From Rossellomorea sp. y25 (GTDB lineage Bacteria > Bacillota > Bacilli > Bacillales > Bacillaceae_B), in the NCBI RefSeq assembly GCF_038049935.1, contig NZ_CP145886.1, positions 2,798,501 through 2,862,500 of the forward strand: a stretch of 64,000 bases of DNA, read 5' to 3'. The position numbers and the translations under genes are program-made. The notes below the pieces were generated by a model, which saw nothing but the letters and a program-made list of their open reading frames with translations, did no database searches and was not told the origin of the DNA. Shown in pieces: positions 1 through 9,185 of this stretch. Position 1 is the stretch's first letter, and every line of letters starts with the position of its first letter.

Positions 1-121
1 TTTGCCTTCTTGCCAGGTTATCATTGATATCCTCTGCTACTAAAGGCATTCCAGCAGGCAGCCCTTCAATGATGGTCGTTAATTGTGGTCCATGTGATTC
101 TCCAGATGTTAAGTATCTCAT
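1..121 (-). CDS. aroC: Chorismate synthase, N-terminal fragment (cut by window edge)
   Basis: Only the first 40 codons lie in the window. The translation begins [12 protein letters not shown] and continues with [13 protein letters not shown], the N-terminal signature of chorismate synthase, which converts EPSP to chorismate with reduced FMN in the shikimate pathway. An AAGGGGG ribosome binding site lies 7 bases before the ATG at 119-121. In B. subtilis the same gene (called aroF there) follows cheR, as here. The rest of the gene runs off the left edge, so nothing can be said of the C-terminus. Confidence 0.93.
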   Translation of the reverse strand, partial: MRYLTSGESHGPQLTTIIEGLPAGMPLVAEDINDNLARRQ

Positions 122-234
122 TTACTTTCCCCCTTCAACTCGTTAAAGAATTATGTACCAATATAACATAGAATTTATGTCATTTCCTAGTCCTTAAGTT
201 TAAAAATTTTCTAACAATCTCTTTCCCTGAGATT

Positions 235-337
235 AAAAAACGATGTGAACCCACTATATATGAACGCATTAGCTGAATTGTTACTCGAAAGGAACAATTC
301 AGCCGTCCACTATATGCAGATTACATCGTCGTTTTTA
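235..337 (-). terminator. Two-tier hairpin with T-run between cheR and aroC
   Basis: On the minus strand an outer arm (ACATCG/CGATGT at 323-328 and 241-246) encloses an inner perfect 11-bp hairpin (272-282 with 293-303, GCTGAATTGTT and its complement), and the structure ends in a run of six T. It begins at the cheR stop codon, so it most simply terminates cheR transcription. It also lies within the aroC leader and could attenuate readthrough. Confidence 0.65.
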
Positions 338-1108
338 TATTTTTTTGTAGAAGAATGTGTCTTCTGTTTCAAAGCCATATTGAGAAGGGTTAAAGATTTG
401 TTCTGTACTTCCTACAAATAGTACGCCGCCAGTTTTTAGTGAAGCATTGAATTTTTTATATAAGATGTTTTTTGCTTCTTCTGTAAAATAAATTAACACA
501 TTTCTGCAAACGATCAAGTCATAGTTCTCCTCAAACGGGTCAACCAAAAGGTTCTGTTGCTTAAATGTAACGACTCTCTTAATTTCTTCATTCAGTTTAA
601 AAAAGGGAGGTTCTTGAGTGAAAAATCGGGCTATCATCTCTCTTGGGACCTCATTTAGTGATCGCTCTGGATAGATACCGTTCTTCGCTCGCTGAATCGC
701 ATTCTTATCAATGTCTGTAGCGTTGATGCATATTTGAGAAAGGGGTATGTACCTTGACAGCATCATCGCAAGGGTGTAGGGCTCTTCCCCGGTAGAACAG
801 GCTGCACTCCAGACTTTAAGGGTTTTCTGTTCACGTAACAGTCTCGGTAAAATTTTCTTCTCAAGTACTTCCCACCGCTTATAGTTGCGGTAGAACTCTG
901 TAACGTTAATCGTCATCCGATCCAGGAATTCTTCCATTTCCTCTCTGTCCCGTGTCATGCTACTGAAGAACTCTTGAAAACTTCCGTATCCCCTCTTTTC
1001 GTATAGGGCCGTTAATCTCCGCTTCATTTGGGCTTCTTTGTAAAGGGATAAATCAATTCCCGTTTTGCGTTTTATCCCCTGTATAAATTCATTATAATCA
1101 TTGGACAT
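335..1108 (-). CDS. cheR: Chemotaxis protein methyltransferase CheR
   Basis: CheR uses S-adenosylmethionine to methylate glutamates on chemoreceptors and so sets adaptation. The protein is 257 residues, close to the B. subtilis length. The N-terminal helical domain (about 1-75) ends in NVTEFYRN (69-76), the usual CheR motif. The SAM-binding segment [10 protein letters not shown] is at 101-110, followed by the acidic loop NATDID (129-134) and CRNVLIYF (201-208). The ATG at 1106-1108 was chosen because translation from there matches the family N-terminus; an upstream start at 1165 would add 19 residues not seen in CheR. Position between aroC and ndk matches B. subtilis. Other chemotaxis genes are not in the window. 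Confidence 0.95.
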   Translation of the reverse strand: MSNDYNEFIQGIKRKTGIDLSLYKEAQMKRRLTALYEKRGYGSFQEFFSSMTRDREEMEEFLDRMTINVTEFYRNYKRWEVLEKKILPRLLREQKTLKVWSAACSTGEEPYTLAMMLSRYIPLSQICINATDIDKNAIQRAKNGIYPERSLNEVPREMIARFFTQEPPFFKLNEEIKRVVTFKQQNLLVDPFEENYDLIVCRNVLIYFTEEAKNILYKKFNASLKTGGVLFVGSTEQIFNPSQYGFETEDTFFYKKI

Positions 1109-1191
1109 AGGATTCACTCTCTTTGCACCTTTTAAGTATATATCTATATTAACTATATCGAACATTCATGAGAAAAGTTAATCCAACAAGC

Positions 1192-1227
1192 AAAAAAAAG
1201 CAAGTCGTCTTAAACGACTTGCTTTTC
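1192..1227 (-). terminator. Intrinsic terminator after ndk
   Basis: A 13-bp stem (AAAAGCAAGTCGT at 1197-1209 with its complement at 1214-1226) and a five-base loop are followed on the minus strand by a T-run. It lies directly after the ndk stop. Confidence 0.85.
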
Positions 1228-1244
1228 TAAATATTGTACGAAGA

Positions 1245-1691
1245 TTAATAAACCCACTCATTCATTAACTTAGAATATTCAATTAGTTCCTCTTCTTTAA
1301 AGAATAATGCGATTTCTCTAACAGCGCTTTCAGCAGAGTCAGATCCATGGATGATATTCTTTCCGACTGTTAAGCCGTAGTCACCTCGGATTGTACCAAG
1401 AGCAGCATCCTTAGGATTTGTAGCGCCCATCATTCCACGAGCTGTGGTGATGACGTTTTCACCTTGCCAAACCATCGCAAACACAGGTCCAGAAGTAATG
1501 AAGTCAACAAGTTCTCCAAAGAATGGTCTTTCCTTGTGCTCACCGTAATGCTCTTCAGCTAGCTCATTTGAAATACTCATAAGCTTTGCTCCAACTAATT
1601 GAAAGCCCTTTTTTTCGAAACGTGATACGATATCACCGATTAACCCTCTTTGTACGCCGTCCGGCTTTACCATTAAAAATGTCTTTTCCAT
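1245..1691 (-). CDS. ndk: Nucleoside diphosphate kinase
   Basis: Transfers the gamma phosphate from ATP to nucleoside diphosphates through a phospho-histidine. The 148-residue length is typical. The start [16 protein letters not shown] is the family N-terminus, and NIIHGSDS places the catalytic histidine at 115. The ATG at 1689-1691 follows a GGGGAAG ribosome binding site; longer in-frame starts upstream add residues unlike the family. The gene stands downstream of hepT and has its own terminator. Confidence 0.97.
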   Translation of the reverse strand: MEKTFLMVKPDGVQRGLIGDIVSRFEKKGFQLVGAKLMSISNELAEEHYGEHKERPFFGELVDFITSGPVFAMVWQGENVITTARGMMGATNPKDAALGTIRGDYGLTVGKNIIHGSDSAESAVREIALFFKEEELIEYSKLMNEWVY

Positions 1692-1793
1692 CTTCCCCAC
1701 TCCTAAATATGTATGTATAGAAGTCCTAAGGACATCCCACGAAAATAGTAACACTGATTGGGGTTTTTGGCAACGTTTCCATTTTAAATTTTC

Positions 1794-2756
1794 TTAATAT
1801 TTTCTCTTACCAATAAAGTTTGCAATATTTTTTAATGTTTTCTTCACACGGTTGTAAGGGAGATGATTCAGATCTTCCAACGCCCTGTCCAAATACATTC
1901 TACTAAGCTGATGGGATCGATCTATCGCATCGGTCGCCAAGATGGACGAAATGATTTCTTTCATCTCTTCTGGAGAAGTATATTCAGTCACTCTTTCAAT
2001 CTTTGTTTTAAGTTCAGGTTTTTCCATTGCATATAAAATCGGCAGGGTGATATTCCCTTGCCAAAGGTCACTGCCAGCAGGCTTTCCAAGTTCTTCCTCA
2101 CTTGCTGTAAGATCTAATATATCATCTGTAATCTGAAAGCTCATCCCCACATTATAACCAAAGCGATATAGGCGTCGATGGATTTCTGCAGGAGCCCCTG
2201 AAGAGATAGCACCAATCTGGCAGCTTACAGCAATAAGCAGAGCCGTTTTACGTTTGATTCTGAGCAGGTAATCTCTCAGGTTTTGATCAAATCGATATTT
2301 ATCTTTTATTTGAGCGATTTCACCCTTACACACTTCAACAATGGTGTGAGAAAGTATTTGATGCGCTTCAGGTGCTTTAATATTCGTCATATACTCAAGA
2401 GCGCGTGCAAAGATGTAATCCCCGGTATACATGGCGATACGATTGTCCCATTGAGCTTTAATCGTTGGCTTTCCTCTTCTTAACTCTGCATCATCAATCA
2501 CGTCATCGTGAACAAGGGATGCCATATGAATTAACTCCAAAGCCACTGCTACATTTTTCACAATGTTAATATCATATTGTCCGAATTTTGCAGACAGCAA
2601 GACGAAAACAGGTCGGATTCTTTTACCACCTGCTTGTAGAAGGTGAAGGGACGCCTCTTGTAAAAGTTGTGATTCTGACTCAATCGCAACTTCAAGTTCC
2701 TTTTCAATTTCATCTATATCCGTTTTTAGAAACGAATACATACTGTTTAGCTTCAT
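1794..2756 (-). CDS. hepT: Heptaprenyl diphosphate synthase component II
   Basis: Catalytic subunit of the two-part enzyme that builds the C35 side chain of menaquinone-7 from farnesyl diphosphate and isopentenyl diphosphate. The 320-residue protein has the trans-prenyltransferase signatures: GGKRIRP (43-49), a first aspartate-rich motif DDVIDD (84-89) and a second DDILD (211-215). It works with HepS (3492-4325); the methyltransferase gene menG lies between them, the arrangement seen in B. subtilis. Isopentenyl diphosphate could come through the Fni isomerase at 14.5 kb. Confidence 0.96.
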   Translation of the reverse strand: MKLNSMYSFLKTDIDEIEKELEVAIESESQLLQEASLHLLQAGGKRIRPVFVLLSAKFGQYDINIVKNVAVALELIHMASLVHDDVIDDAELRRGKPTIKAQWDNRIAMYTGDYIFARALEYMTNIKAPEAHQILSHTIVEVCKGEIAQIKDKYRFDQNLRDYLLRIKRKTALLIAVSCQIGAISSGAPAEIHRRLYRFGYNVGMSFQITDDILDLTASEEELGKPAGSDLWQGNITLPILYAMEKPELKTKIERVTEYTSPEEMKEIISSILATDAIDRSHQLSRMYLDRALEDLNHLPYNRVKKTLKNIANFIGKRKY

Positions 2757-2783
2757 AGTTTTTCCACCTAATTTACGAATTTC

Positions 2784-3485
2784 TTACTTTCTGCCTGAAT
2801 GCATAGCAGCCACTCCGCCACTATAGGGTTTCACGTGTATATCTTTAAATCCGGCTTCTTCAAACATCTTTGCAAGCTCTTTCATCCCCGGAAAATCTCT
2901 TGCCGATTCCTGTAACCAGGAGTATTCAGTAAAGCTCTTAGCAAAAATCTTTCCAAACACCGGCATCACAAAGCGAAAATACAAGTAATACATCTGCTTG
3001 AATCCGAACATGGTTGGTTGAGAGGTTTCAAGACATACAGCCATTCCACCAGGTTTTACCACACGATTCATTTCTTTCAAAACATGGAGGTAGTCGGGTA
3101 CATTTCGTAAGCCGAACCCGATTGTTACATAATCAAACGTGTTATCGTCAAATGGCAGCTCCATAGCATTGCCGTGAATGAGCTCGATATTGTTCAGGTG
3201 GGAATGTTCTACTTTCTCCCGGCCGATCGAGAGCATATTTTGACTGAAATCCAGCCCCACTACCTTGCCCGTTTCTCCGACTTTTTCTCCTATAGCTAAC
3301 GTCCAATCCGCGGTTCCACAGCAAACGTCCAGAGCCTTTGAGCCCGGCTCCACATTCATATGTTTCATGGTGTCTTTTCTCCACTTTTTATGCTGCTGGA
3401 AACTAATTACCGAATTCATCTTATCATAATTGGAATATATTTTTTCAAATACTCCGTGGACTTTTTGTTCTTTGGACTGCTGCAT
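2784..3485 (-). CDS. menG: Demethylmenaquinone methyltransferase
   Basis: SAM-dependent C-methylation of demethylmenaquinone, the last step of menaquinone synthesis. The 233-residue protein has the UbiE/MenG fold: the SAM-binding motif [10 protein letters not shown] around 52-61, GLDFSQNML after it, and FGLRNVPD, a UbiE family signature. It begins [21 protein letters not shown], typical of the Bacillus enzyme. Only 6 bases separate it from hepS, so the hepS-menG-hepT genes look like one transcription unit. Confidence 0.96.
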   Translation of the reverse strand: MQQSKEQKVHGVFEKIYSNYDKMNSVISFQQHKKWRKDTMKHMNVEPGSKALDVCCGTADWTLAIGEKVGETGKVVGLDFSQNMLSIGREKVEHSHLNNIELIHGNAMELPFDDNTFDYVTIGFGLRNVPDYLHVLKEMNRVVKPGGMAVCLETSQPTMFGFKQMYYLYFRFVMPVFGKIFAKSFTEYSWLQESARDFPGMKELAKMFEEAGFKDIHVKPYSGGVAAMHSGRK

Positions 3486-3491
3486 TTCGAT

Positions 3492-4325
3492 TTACCCTTC
3501 TTCCGCATATAGTTTGGTCATAGGTTCAGGCTCAGCATAAGGCAATAGCTCTACAATCAACTTTTTAAAATATGGTGTTACCGGTTCTATGTTCTCTAAC
3601 TGAGTTTGAATTGTTTTCTTCGTTGACGCGATTAATTTATCCAGCTTTGAAAGCAAATGTCTGGACTCTTCCTTCGTTAGCTTTAAAGACGGTGTTTCAC
3701 TGCATGAATCGTTTGTTAAAGTCGACAGCGCTTTTATGAAGCTCGTATTCTGTGCATGCTCAATACAAATTCTCTCTTGGACAAGCTTCTTGTATAAAAG
3801 GGCTTGCTCAACAATCATGCTCCATTTGTCATCTTCAAAAAAACGAAAGAAGTTTGAAACGATCGCTGATTCTCTTGTCTTTAAGCTTGCCATTAGCTCA
3901 TCAAGATTTTGATGTTCCTCTTTGTAGATGGAAATTTTGCTTTCGTTAATCTCTTTAATCGCTTTCGCTAAAGTCGCGATAAGGTCCACATCATCTGTGT
4001 CAGCAAGGATTTTGTAATAAAGGCTGCTAAAGTATACTCCTGCAAGAACCGTAAGCTGCCTCTCTTTCAATGGATCAAGCTCAGAGATTGTAACCTTTTC
4101 ATGGGTATCAAGGGCTATCTGCAATAACATGGCAGTCGAAATCCATTGTACAACTTCTTTATTCAAGGTCCGTCCCCCACTTACAAAAGGAAGGAGCAGG
4201 AAATAAATCCGGTCCCGATCAATGTATGGTTGATCGATGTATTCCTTTAAATAAGAGTGATGTAACTGCTCTTCTATGTATTGATGAATGATATTCGCTT
4301 GATGGTTACAATCAATGAATTTCAT
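3492..4325 (-). CDS. hepS: Heptaprenyl diphosphate synthase component I
   Basis: Small regulatory subunit of heptaprenyl diphosphate synthase; it lacks aspartate-rich catalytic motifs and sets product length together with HepT. The 277-residue protein shows the HepS features: an N-terminal helix, then YFLLLPFVSGG near residue 42 and VTISELDPLKERQLTVLAGVYFSSLYY across 80-105. Assignment rests on these and on position between mtrB and menG, as in B. subtilis. Start is the ATG at 4323-4325. Confidence 0.9.
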   Translation of the reverse strand: MKFIDCNHQANIIHQYIEEQLHHSYLKEYIDQPYIDRDRIYFLLLPFVSGGRTLNKEVVQWISTAMLLQIALDTHEKVTISELDPLKERQLTVLAGVYFSSLYYKILADTDDVDLIATLAKAIKEINESKISIYKEEHQNLDELMASLKTRESAIVSNFFRFFEDDKWSMIVEQALLYKKLVQERICIEHAQNTSFIKALSTLTNDSCSETPSLKLTKEESRHLLSKLDKLIASTKKTIQTQLENIEPVTPYFKKLIVELLPYAEPEPMTKLYAEEG

Positions 4326-4418
4326 ACCCTATAATCCCCATTTCTACTATGTATCGGTCTAAAAATTTCAGCATTAAATATTATACCATAAAATCTTCAA
4401 CAATAGGGAATCCGACTT

Positions 4419-4454
4419 GCCCCTTTATAATCCTGTGTATAACAAAGGGGACGA
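4419..4454 (-). terminator. Possible hairpin downstream of mtrB
   Basis: An inverted repeat CCCCTTT/AAAGGGG with a 17-base loop lies between mtrB and hepS. There is no T-run on either side, so it is a weak terminator candidate and could be an RNA-stability hairpin. Confidence 0.25.
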
Positions 4455-4521
4455 CTACGAAGGTCACATCTTCTTAGTCAGTCCCACCCGGTTCTCCTCT
4501 GGAACGAACATTCTCAGAGTA

Positions 4522-4746
4522 TTATTTCTTGTTATCACTTTCTACTTCACCGTAGCTTGTGACGATGGTCGCTTTCCCTCTAACTTTAATCGCAGAGGTA
4601 TGATCCGTAAACTGAGCAATCATGACTTCACCTTTATCAAGCTTTTCAGAATGATGGAACCGGGTATCCGTTCCCCTCGTCAGCCCGATCACATTCACAC
4701 CATCTTCAATCGCTTTAATCACAATATAATCATTTGAATTCGTCAT
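4522..4746 (-). CDS. mtrB: Trp RNA-binding attenuation protein (TRAP)
   Basis: TRAP forms an 11-subunit ring that, with bound tryptophan, binds GAG/UAG triplets in trp leader RNA and causes termination. The 74-residue protein matches the family: [36 protein letters not shown] and [15 protein letters not shown] are all present, including the KK/R residues of the RNA-binding face. It lies 10 bases downstream of folE, the same mtrA-mtrB pairing as in B. subtilis. No trp operon is in the window. Confidence 0.97.
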   Translation of the reverse strand: MTNSNDYIVIKAIEDGVNVIGLTRGTDTRFHHSEKLDKGEVMIAQFTDHTSAIKVRGKATIVTSYGEVESDNKK

Positions 4747-4756
4747 TGGCCCACTC

Positions 4757-5323
4757 CTAATTCTTTATAAAAGAAAGAACTTCGCTGCGTGCTTGAGAGT
4801 TATCTTTAAACGAGCCTCTTACAGCTGTTGTCACTGTACTTGATCCAGGCTTCTTCACGCCTCTCATTGTCATGCACATATGCTCCGCTTCAACCACTAC
4901 CATGGCACCATGGGGCTCCAGGGTTTCCATGATGGTATCCGCCACTGTGGACGTGATTCTTTCTTGAAGCTGAGGACGTTTCGCAACAGATTCAACTGCT
5001 CTGGCCAGTTTACTTAAGCCCGCCACTCGACCGTCTCGTGGAATATACGCAACATGAGCTTTACCGTAGAAAGGAACCAAGTGATGCTCGCACATTGAGT
5101 AAAAAGGAATTTCCTTCACCAGCACAAGCTCTTCATGCTCTTCACTGAATATTGTTTCAAAGTATTCTTTCGGATCGTGATCAATTCCGGAAAATACTTC
5201 TGCATACATCTTCGCCACGCGTTTAGGCGTATCTAATAAACCTTCTCTATTAGGATTCTCTCCAATAGCTTCTAAAATTAATCGAACTGCTTCTTCTATT
5301 TGGCCGTGATTGACTTGTGCCAT
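4757..5323 (-). CDS. folE: GTP cyclohydrolase I
   Basis: Opens GTP to 7,8-dihydroneopterin triphosphate, the first step of folate synthesis. The 188-residue enzyme has the zinc-binding and catalytic motif [12 protein letters not shown], with Cys78, His80 and His81, and the partner cysteine in [11 protein letters not shown] (Cys150). The C-terminal segment [10 protein letters not shown] is also conserved. Also called mtrA in Bacillus because it is cotranscribed with mtrB. Start is the ATG at 5321-5323 behind TAGGAGGAC. Confidence 0.97.
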   Translation of the reverse strand: MAQVNHGQIEEAVRLILEAIGENPNREGLLDTPKRVAKMYAEVFSGIDHDPKEYFETIFSEEHEELVLVKEIPFYSMCEHHLVPFYGKAHVAYIPRDGRVAGLSKLARAVESVAKRPQLQERITSTVADTIMETLEPHGAMVVVEAEHMCMTMRGVKKPGSSTVTTAVRGSFKDNSQARSEVLSFIKN

Positions 5324-5499
5324 TATGTTGTCCTCCTAAAATAACTTAAAGAAATAGTAACATTGTTAATATTAGCACAAGCCCATAATGTCATCAAAGA
5401 CTAGTGCTTTAGAAGTTTTATAATATTATAAAACAGTCTATAAAGGAATATGATTCGTGCATATTTTCAGTTAGGAGAAACCATACTAAAAATGAGAAG

Positions 5500-5530
5500 C
5501 AAAAAAGGCCGCATAAATATGCGGCCTTTC
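5500..5530 (-). terminator. Intrinsic terminator after hup
   Basis: An AGGCCGCAT/ATGCGGCCT stem is followed on the minus strand by GCTTCTC, with A/T runs on both flanks. It is placed 21 bases after the hup stop. Confidence 0.85.
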
Positions 5531-5551
5531 TGATACGCTCAAAGTATGTAA

Positions 5552-5824
5552 TTATTTTACAGCTTCTTTAAGCGCTTTACCTGGTTTGAAAGCAGGTACT
5601 TTGCTTGCTGAGATTTCGATCTCTTCACCTGTTTGTGGGTTGCGACCTTTACGGGCTGCACGCTCACGTACTTCGAAGTTACCGAATCCGATTAATTGTA
5701 CTTTATCACCGTTTGCAAGTGAGTTTTGAATTGTATCGAAAACAGCGTCAACCGCTTTTGTAGCGTCCTTCTTAGATAGCTCAGCAGCTTCTGCAACAGC
5801 ATTGATAAGTTCTGTCTTGTTCAT
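5552..5824 (-). CDS. hup: Nucleoid-associated protein HU (HBsu)
   Basis: Histone-like DNA-binding dimer that bends and compacts DNA. The 90-residue protein is near identical in form to HBsu: [20 protein letters not shown] at the N-terminus and the beta-arm sequence [12 protein letters not shown]. The ATG at 5822-5824 was chosen because GGAGGAGGTGA lies just before it; an in-frame ATG at 5860 would add 12 residues that overlap this ribosome binding site. It is flanked by a long AT-rich upstream region and its own terminator, fitting strong independent expression. Confidence 0.97.
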   Translation of the reverse strand: MNKTELINAVAEAAELSKKDATKAVDAVFDTIQNSLANGDKVQLIGFGNFEVRERAARKGRNPQTGEEIEISASKVPAFKPGKALKEAVK

Positions 5825-6306
5825 GCCATTCACCTCCTCCCAAGGAAATGTCTCAGTCATGATTCATTTACTTTAATATCATTAGTAAACAAGTTTAGCG
5901 GATTCTATACATAAAGTGTAGAAAAAACGCTTGAAAACGTTGCTGAATCAATATTCAACAACAATTCTGTTAAAAGATTATCACAATAGATTAACCTTAG
6001 CAAGAATAAATCAAGAAATAATGGGAATCTTTTCTTATTTGAAACACAAATGTAATAGAATCCCTGTCTAGCCCTTTATTCTTGCCGTCTATTCAACCTA
6101 TCACTTCTTTCCAATGACTGCAACTAATACCCTCACCCATCAGGTACTCTATCTTACTTCCCAACCTGATTACCCTCTAAACATTCACGAGATCTTTTTA
6201 TTTTTGAATAAACCAATTTAACTTTTACTTTTTACTTTGGATAAATACACTACAAACCCTTTATCATTAAGGGTTTATACGTATTAAAAGGCTAATTCCC
6301 ATGTCA
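5825..6306. other. AT-rich upstream region of hup
   Basis: No convincing gene was seen here. The stretch should hold the hup promoter or promoters. One weak sigma-A candidate on the minus strand pairs TACACT with TAAACT at a 17-base spacing around 5890-5920, but neither hexamer is close to consensus and I do not call it. Confidence 0.5.
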
Positions 6307-6441
6307 TTACACACCCATTATATCAAGGAGAAATTCATAAATATTCATTTCAAAAACCAGGCTCACAAATAAGATATACACAGCAATATCATGTTTGGAA
6401 ATAGAAGAAACAAGAAGTTCAAGTTCTCCTATTTCATTCAA
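6307..6441 (-). CDS. Possible 44-residue small protein
   Basis: A short open frame between spoIVA and hup starts with TTG at 6439-6441, 8 bases after a GGGGA ribosome binding site. The product begins MNEIGELELLVSSISKHD and contains AVYILFVSLVFEMNIYEFLLD, an amphipathic to hydrophobic stretch. I do not recognise it. The composition looks protein-like, and the gene sits just after the spoIVA terminator, so it would need its own promoter. It could equally be a chance frame in an AT-rich spacer. Confidence 0.3.
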   Translation of the reverse strand: MNEIGELELLVSSISKHDIAVYILFVSLVFEMNIYEFLLDIMGV

Positions 6442-6481
6442 TTTTTTTGTCCCCAATCTTTTATGACATTCAATTTTCCAC

Positions 6482-6508
6482 AAAAAAAAGACCTTCCGAG
6501 GAAGGCCA
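6482..6508 (-). terminator. Intrinsic terminator after spoIVA
   Basis: GCCTTCC/GGAAGGT stem with a short loop, followed on the minus strand by eight T, directly after the spoIVA stop. Confidence 0.85.
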
Positions 6509-6514
6509 CACGAT

Positions 6515-7993
6515 TTATAAGATTATGGCGATTAATCCACCCGATCCTTCATTTATGATTCTTTCCAGCGTATCCTTCAGTTTATACCTTGCATTTTCGG
6601 GCATTAAAGATAGTTTCGCTTGAATCCCTTCCCTCACGATGGAGCTTAAGCTTCTTCCGAAGATGTCAGAATTCCAAATGGAAAGTGGATCATCTTCAAA
6701 ATCTTGCATTAAGTAGCGCACTAGTTCTTCGCTCTGTTTTTCTGTACCTATAATCGGTTCAAACTTAGACTGTACATCCACCTTAATCATGTGTATGGAT
6801 GGTGCTACTGCTTTTAAGCTGACTCCAAACCTGGATCCCTGCCTGATGATTTCCGGCTCATCCAGGCTCATATCATTTAATGACGGGGCTGCAATGCCAT
6901 ATCCCGTCTGTTTCACCATCCTTAATGCGTCAGAAATCTGATCGTATTCCGCTTTCGCATGTGCGAAATCCTGCATTAATTCAAGGAGGTGATCTTTTCC
7001 GCGAATTTCCACACCGACAATCTCCTTCAGGACTTCATCGTACAGCTCATCCGGAGCGTACAGGTCGATTTCCGCAATCCCTTGACCCATATCGATTCCA
7101 GCAAGTCCTGCACGTTCAATATGATCAAATTCACTGAAGTAGTGAACAACACGATCTACGTCCCTCAGTCGTTTAATATCCTTAACGGTTTCTTTCACGG
7201 CTTCCTGATAGTTCTGTCGTAGCCAGTGCTCTTCTTTCAGAACCATGACCCAGCTTGGAAGGTTCACATTCACTTCAAGTACCGGGAATTCAAATAGTGC
7301 TTCTCTAAGCACGTTGAGAACGTCTGAGTCCCTCATGCTCTCCACACTCATGGCCAAAACTGGAATGTCATACTTATCCTGAAGTTTCACTCTTAGGTCT
7401 TCTGTCTCAGGTGCATGAGGTCTTGCCGAGTTGATGACCATGATAAATGGTTTACCCACTTCTTTCAGTTCCTCAATGACCCTTTCTTCCGCTTGGATGT
7501 AATCTCCTCTGCCAATTTCACCGATAGAGCCATCTGTTGTCACAACAACTCCGATCGTGGAATGTTCCTGGATGACTTTACGCGTACCGATCTCGGCCGC
7601 TTCATGGAACGGAATAGGCTCTTCATACCAAGGTGTATTGATCATTCTGGGTCCATTTTCATCCTCATACCCTTTAGCACCCGGGACCGTATATCCCACA
7701 CAATCTACCAATCTCACATTCACTTCGAGGCCTTCATCCACGTGAACGGAAATGGCTTGATTCGGAACAAACTTCGGTTCAGTCGTCATGATGGTCTTGC
7801 CTGCAGCGCTTTGAGGTAATTCATCCTGCGCTCTTGCACGTTCTGATTCACTGGCGATGTTAGGAAGGACCACAAGTTCCATGAACTTCTTGATGAATGT
7901 TGATTTACCTGTTCTGACTGCTCCCACCACACCTAAATAGATATCTCCGCCTGTTCTTTCGGCAATGTCCTTAAATAGATCGACTCTTTCCAA
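6515..7993 (-). CDS. spoIVA: Stage IV sporulation protein A, coat morphogenetic ATPase
   Basis: SpoIVA polymerises on the forespore surface with ATP and forms the basement layer of the spore coat. The 492-residue protein carries a Walker A motif GVVGAVRTGKST (21-32), the signature DCVGYTVPGAKGYEDENGPRM, and the conserved C-terminus SGGLIAIIL. The start is TTG at 7991-7993: the upstream in-frame ATG (8006-8008) lies against GGGAGGG, which is the ribosome binding site for the TTG, and the TTG start gives the B. subtilis length. A possible sigma-E promoter (TCATAAG, 15 bases, CATAAATA) lies upstream. Neighbours match B. subtilis. Confidence 0.97.
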   Translation of the reverse strand: MERVDLFKDIAERTGGDIYLGVVGAVRTGKSTFIKKFMELVVLPNIASESERARAQDELPQSAAGKTIMTTEPKFVPNQAISVHVDEGLEVNVRLVDCVGYTVPGAKGYEDENGPRMINTPWYEEPIPFHEAAEIGTRKVIQEHSTIGVVVTTDGSIGEIGRGDYIQAEERVIEELKEVGKPFIMVINSARPHAPETEDLRVKLQDKYDIPVLAMSVESMRDSDVLNVLREALFEFPVLEVNVNLPSWVMVLKEEHWLRQNYQEAVKETVKDIKRLRDVDRVVHYFSEFDHIERAGLAGIDMGQGIAEIDLYAPDELYDEVLKEIVGVEIRGKDHLLELMQDFAHAKAEYDQISDALRMVKQTGYGIAAPSLNDMSLDEPEIIRQGSRFGVSLKAVAPSIHMIKVDVQSKFEPIIGTEKQSEELVRYLMQDFEDDPLSIWNSDIFGRSLSSIVREGIQAKLSLMPENARYKLKDTLERIINEGSGGLIAIIL

Positions 7994-8200
7994 GAGATTC
8001 CCTCCCATCTTATATTCCAGGGATGTTTCATCCGTGTATTCTGTCTCACATTCTATATTTATGATGTTGTCCCAATGACTTATGACTATTAATATGCTAT
8101 TTTTCCCCCCTTATGATTAAAAGTATAAAAATTTATTATGTCTGAGCATTTATGATCATTAGTTTTGATGAAATTTCCCTATAAAGGATGACATAAAAAT

Positions 8201-8245
8201 AATAACCCTTCTCTTACAATATATTTTGTAAGAGAAGGGTTATGC
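8201..8245 (-). terminator. Intrinsic terminator after yphF
   Basis: A long stem of about 18 bp (AACCCTTCTCTTACAA and its complement around an AT loop) lies immediately after the yphF stop and is followed by TTATTTTTATG on the minus strand. Confidence 0.85.
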
Positions 8246-8956
8246 CTATTTTGTCATAAAGACAGGTTCGTTATTTTCATCCACCGTATAGGGTAAAGAA
8301 TATGCCGGAACAAAAAAGGTGTCCTCGACAAGTAAATTCCTGATATCCACACCAGGTTCAAGTTCTTTATCACTGGTTTCAATCTGTTCAAATAAGTCCA
8401 TTGAGTAATCTACAAAAATTTCACCATCCCCATTAATGACAAGGGGAAGATTTTTGTTTGAATAAGGGCTATTCACATACACTTCACCATCATAACCCAG
8501 TTCTTTATAATTTAATGTATACACATTATTGGCTACTTCTTCTTTAAATGGCGGATAGCCTTGAGCTTCAATTCTGATTTTCAATTCTCTTATTTGTTCT
8601 GCTAGCCTAAGGTCGAAAATCTTGACTTGAGGATTTTCCTCCACGTTTATCAGCACATATTGAAAAATCCCACCGTTTTCAAAAGCATTCCCTGGAATCT
8701 CTGCTAGGTACTGGGGTGAAAGCTTTCTGAAGTCAATCGGATACTTCTGATAAATGGGAGTATCCTGATCTCTGGTCTTAATTGGAAGTAACCCATCATT
8801 GTCCTTTTGATAGGTTTCTACCGCATCTTGTACAGCTTTCACCTGCGTTTCATAAGGGATCTGATTCTGACTAAGCTTTTCCTCAGGGTACATACATCCA
8901 GAAAGAATACTCATAGTAAAAATAAGAAGAAATGCAATTAAACCTAAGCGTTTCAA
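8246..8956 (-). CDS. yphF: YphF-like lipoprotein
   Basis: A 236-residue predicted lipoprotein. The signal peptide ends in a lipobox ILSGC with Cys21 as the lipidation site, so the mature protein should be anchored to the outer face of the membrane. The rest is soluble, with a VQDAVETYQKDN helix and GYPPFKEEV and NGDGEIFVDYS segments. Position between spoIVA and yphE fits B. subtilis YphF, whose function is unknown to me. The start is TTG at 8954-8956 with AAAGGA upstream. The arrangement next to spoIVA hints at, but does not prove, a sporulation role. Confidence 0.8.
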   Translation of the reverse strand: MKRLGLIAFLLIFTMSILSGCMYPEEKLSQNQIPYETQVKAVQDAVETYQKDNDGLLPIKTRDQDTPIYQKYPIDFRKLSPQYLAEIPGNAFENGGIFQYVLINVEENPQVKIFDLRLAEQIRELKIRIEAQGYPPFKEEVANNVYTLNYKELGYDGEVYVNSPYSNKNLPLVINGDGEIFVDYSMDLFEQIETSDKELEPGVDIRNLLVEDTFFVPAYSLPYTVDENNEPVFMTK

Positions 8957-8987
8957 TCTAAAAACGTCCTTTCAATCGGACAGCAAC

Positions 8988-9185
8988 CTAATTGGTCGGT
9001 CCACTAAATACAATATAAATCATCATAAGTCCACCAGCAATCATCAGTATGTAGGCCATGAATGCTGTTATAAAACGCAAGAATTTTTGTTTGATTTTAT
9101 ACCGGCTAAAATAGATCGTTAATATAGCAAAAAACATGAATCCCATAGATGCAAACGAAATCCACATCTTCATCATCGAACTCAA
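8988..9185 (-). CDS. yphE: Small membrane protein YphE (DUF2768-like)
   Basis: A 65-residue protein with two hydrophobic segments, about 8-26 and 38-60, separated by a basic loop RYKIKQKFLRF, giving a hairpin membrane topology. TTG at 9183-9185 is the start, with AGGAGGG 7 bases before it. It is 31 bases upstream of yphF, with which it is probably cotranscribed. Family assignment is from size, pattern and gene order; no function is known to me. Confidence 0.75.
   Translation of the reverse strand: MSSMMKMWISFASMGFMFFAILTIYFSRYKIKQKFLRFITAFMAYILMIAGGLMMIYIVFSGPTN

Noticed and set aside
4419..4454. TRAP-binding leader near mtrB
   Set aside because: No run of GAG or TAG triplets was seen near mtrB or folE.
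4417..4737. 106-codon plus-strand frame opposite mtrB
   Set aside because: It is the complement of mtrB, which is a clear TRAP gene.
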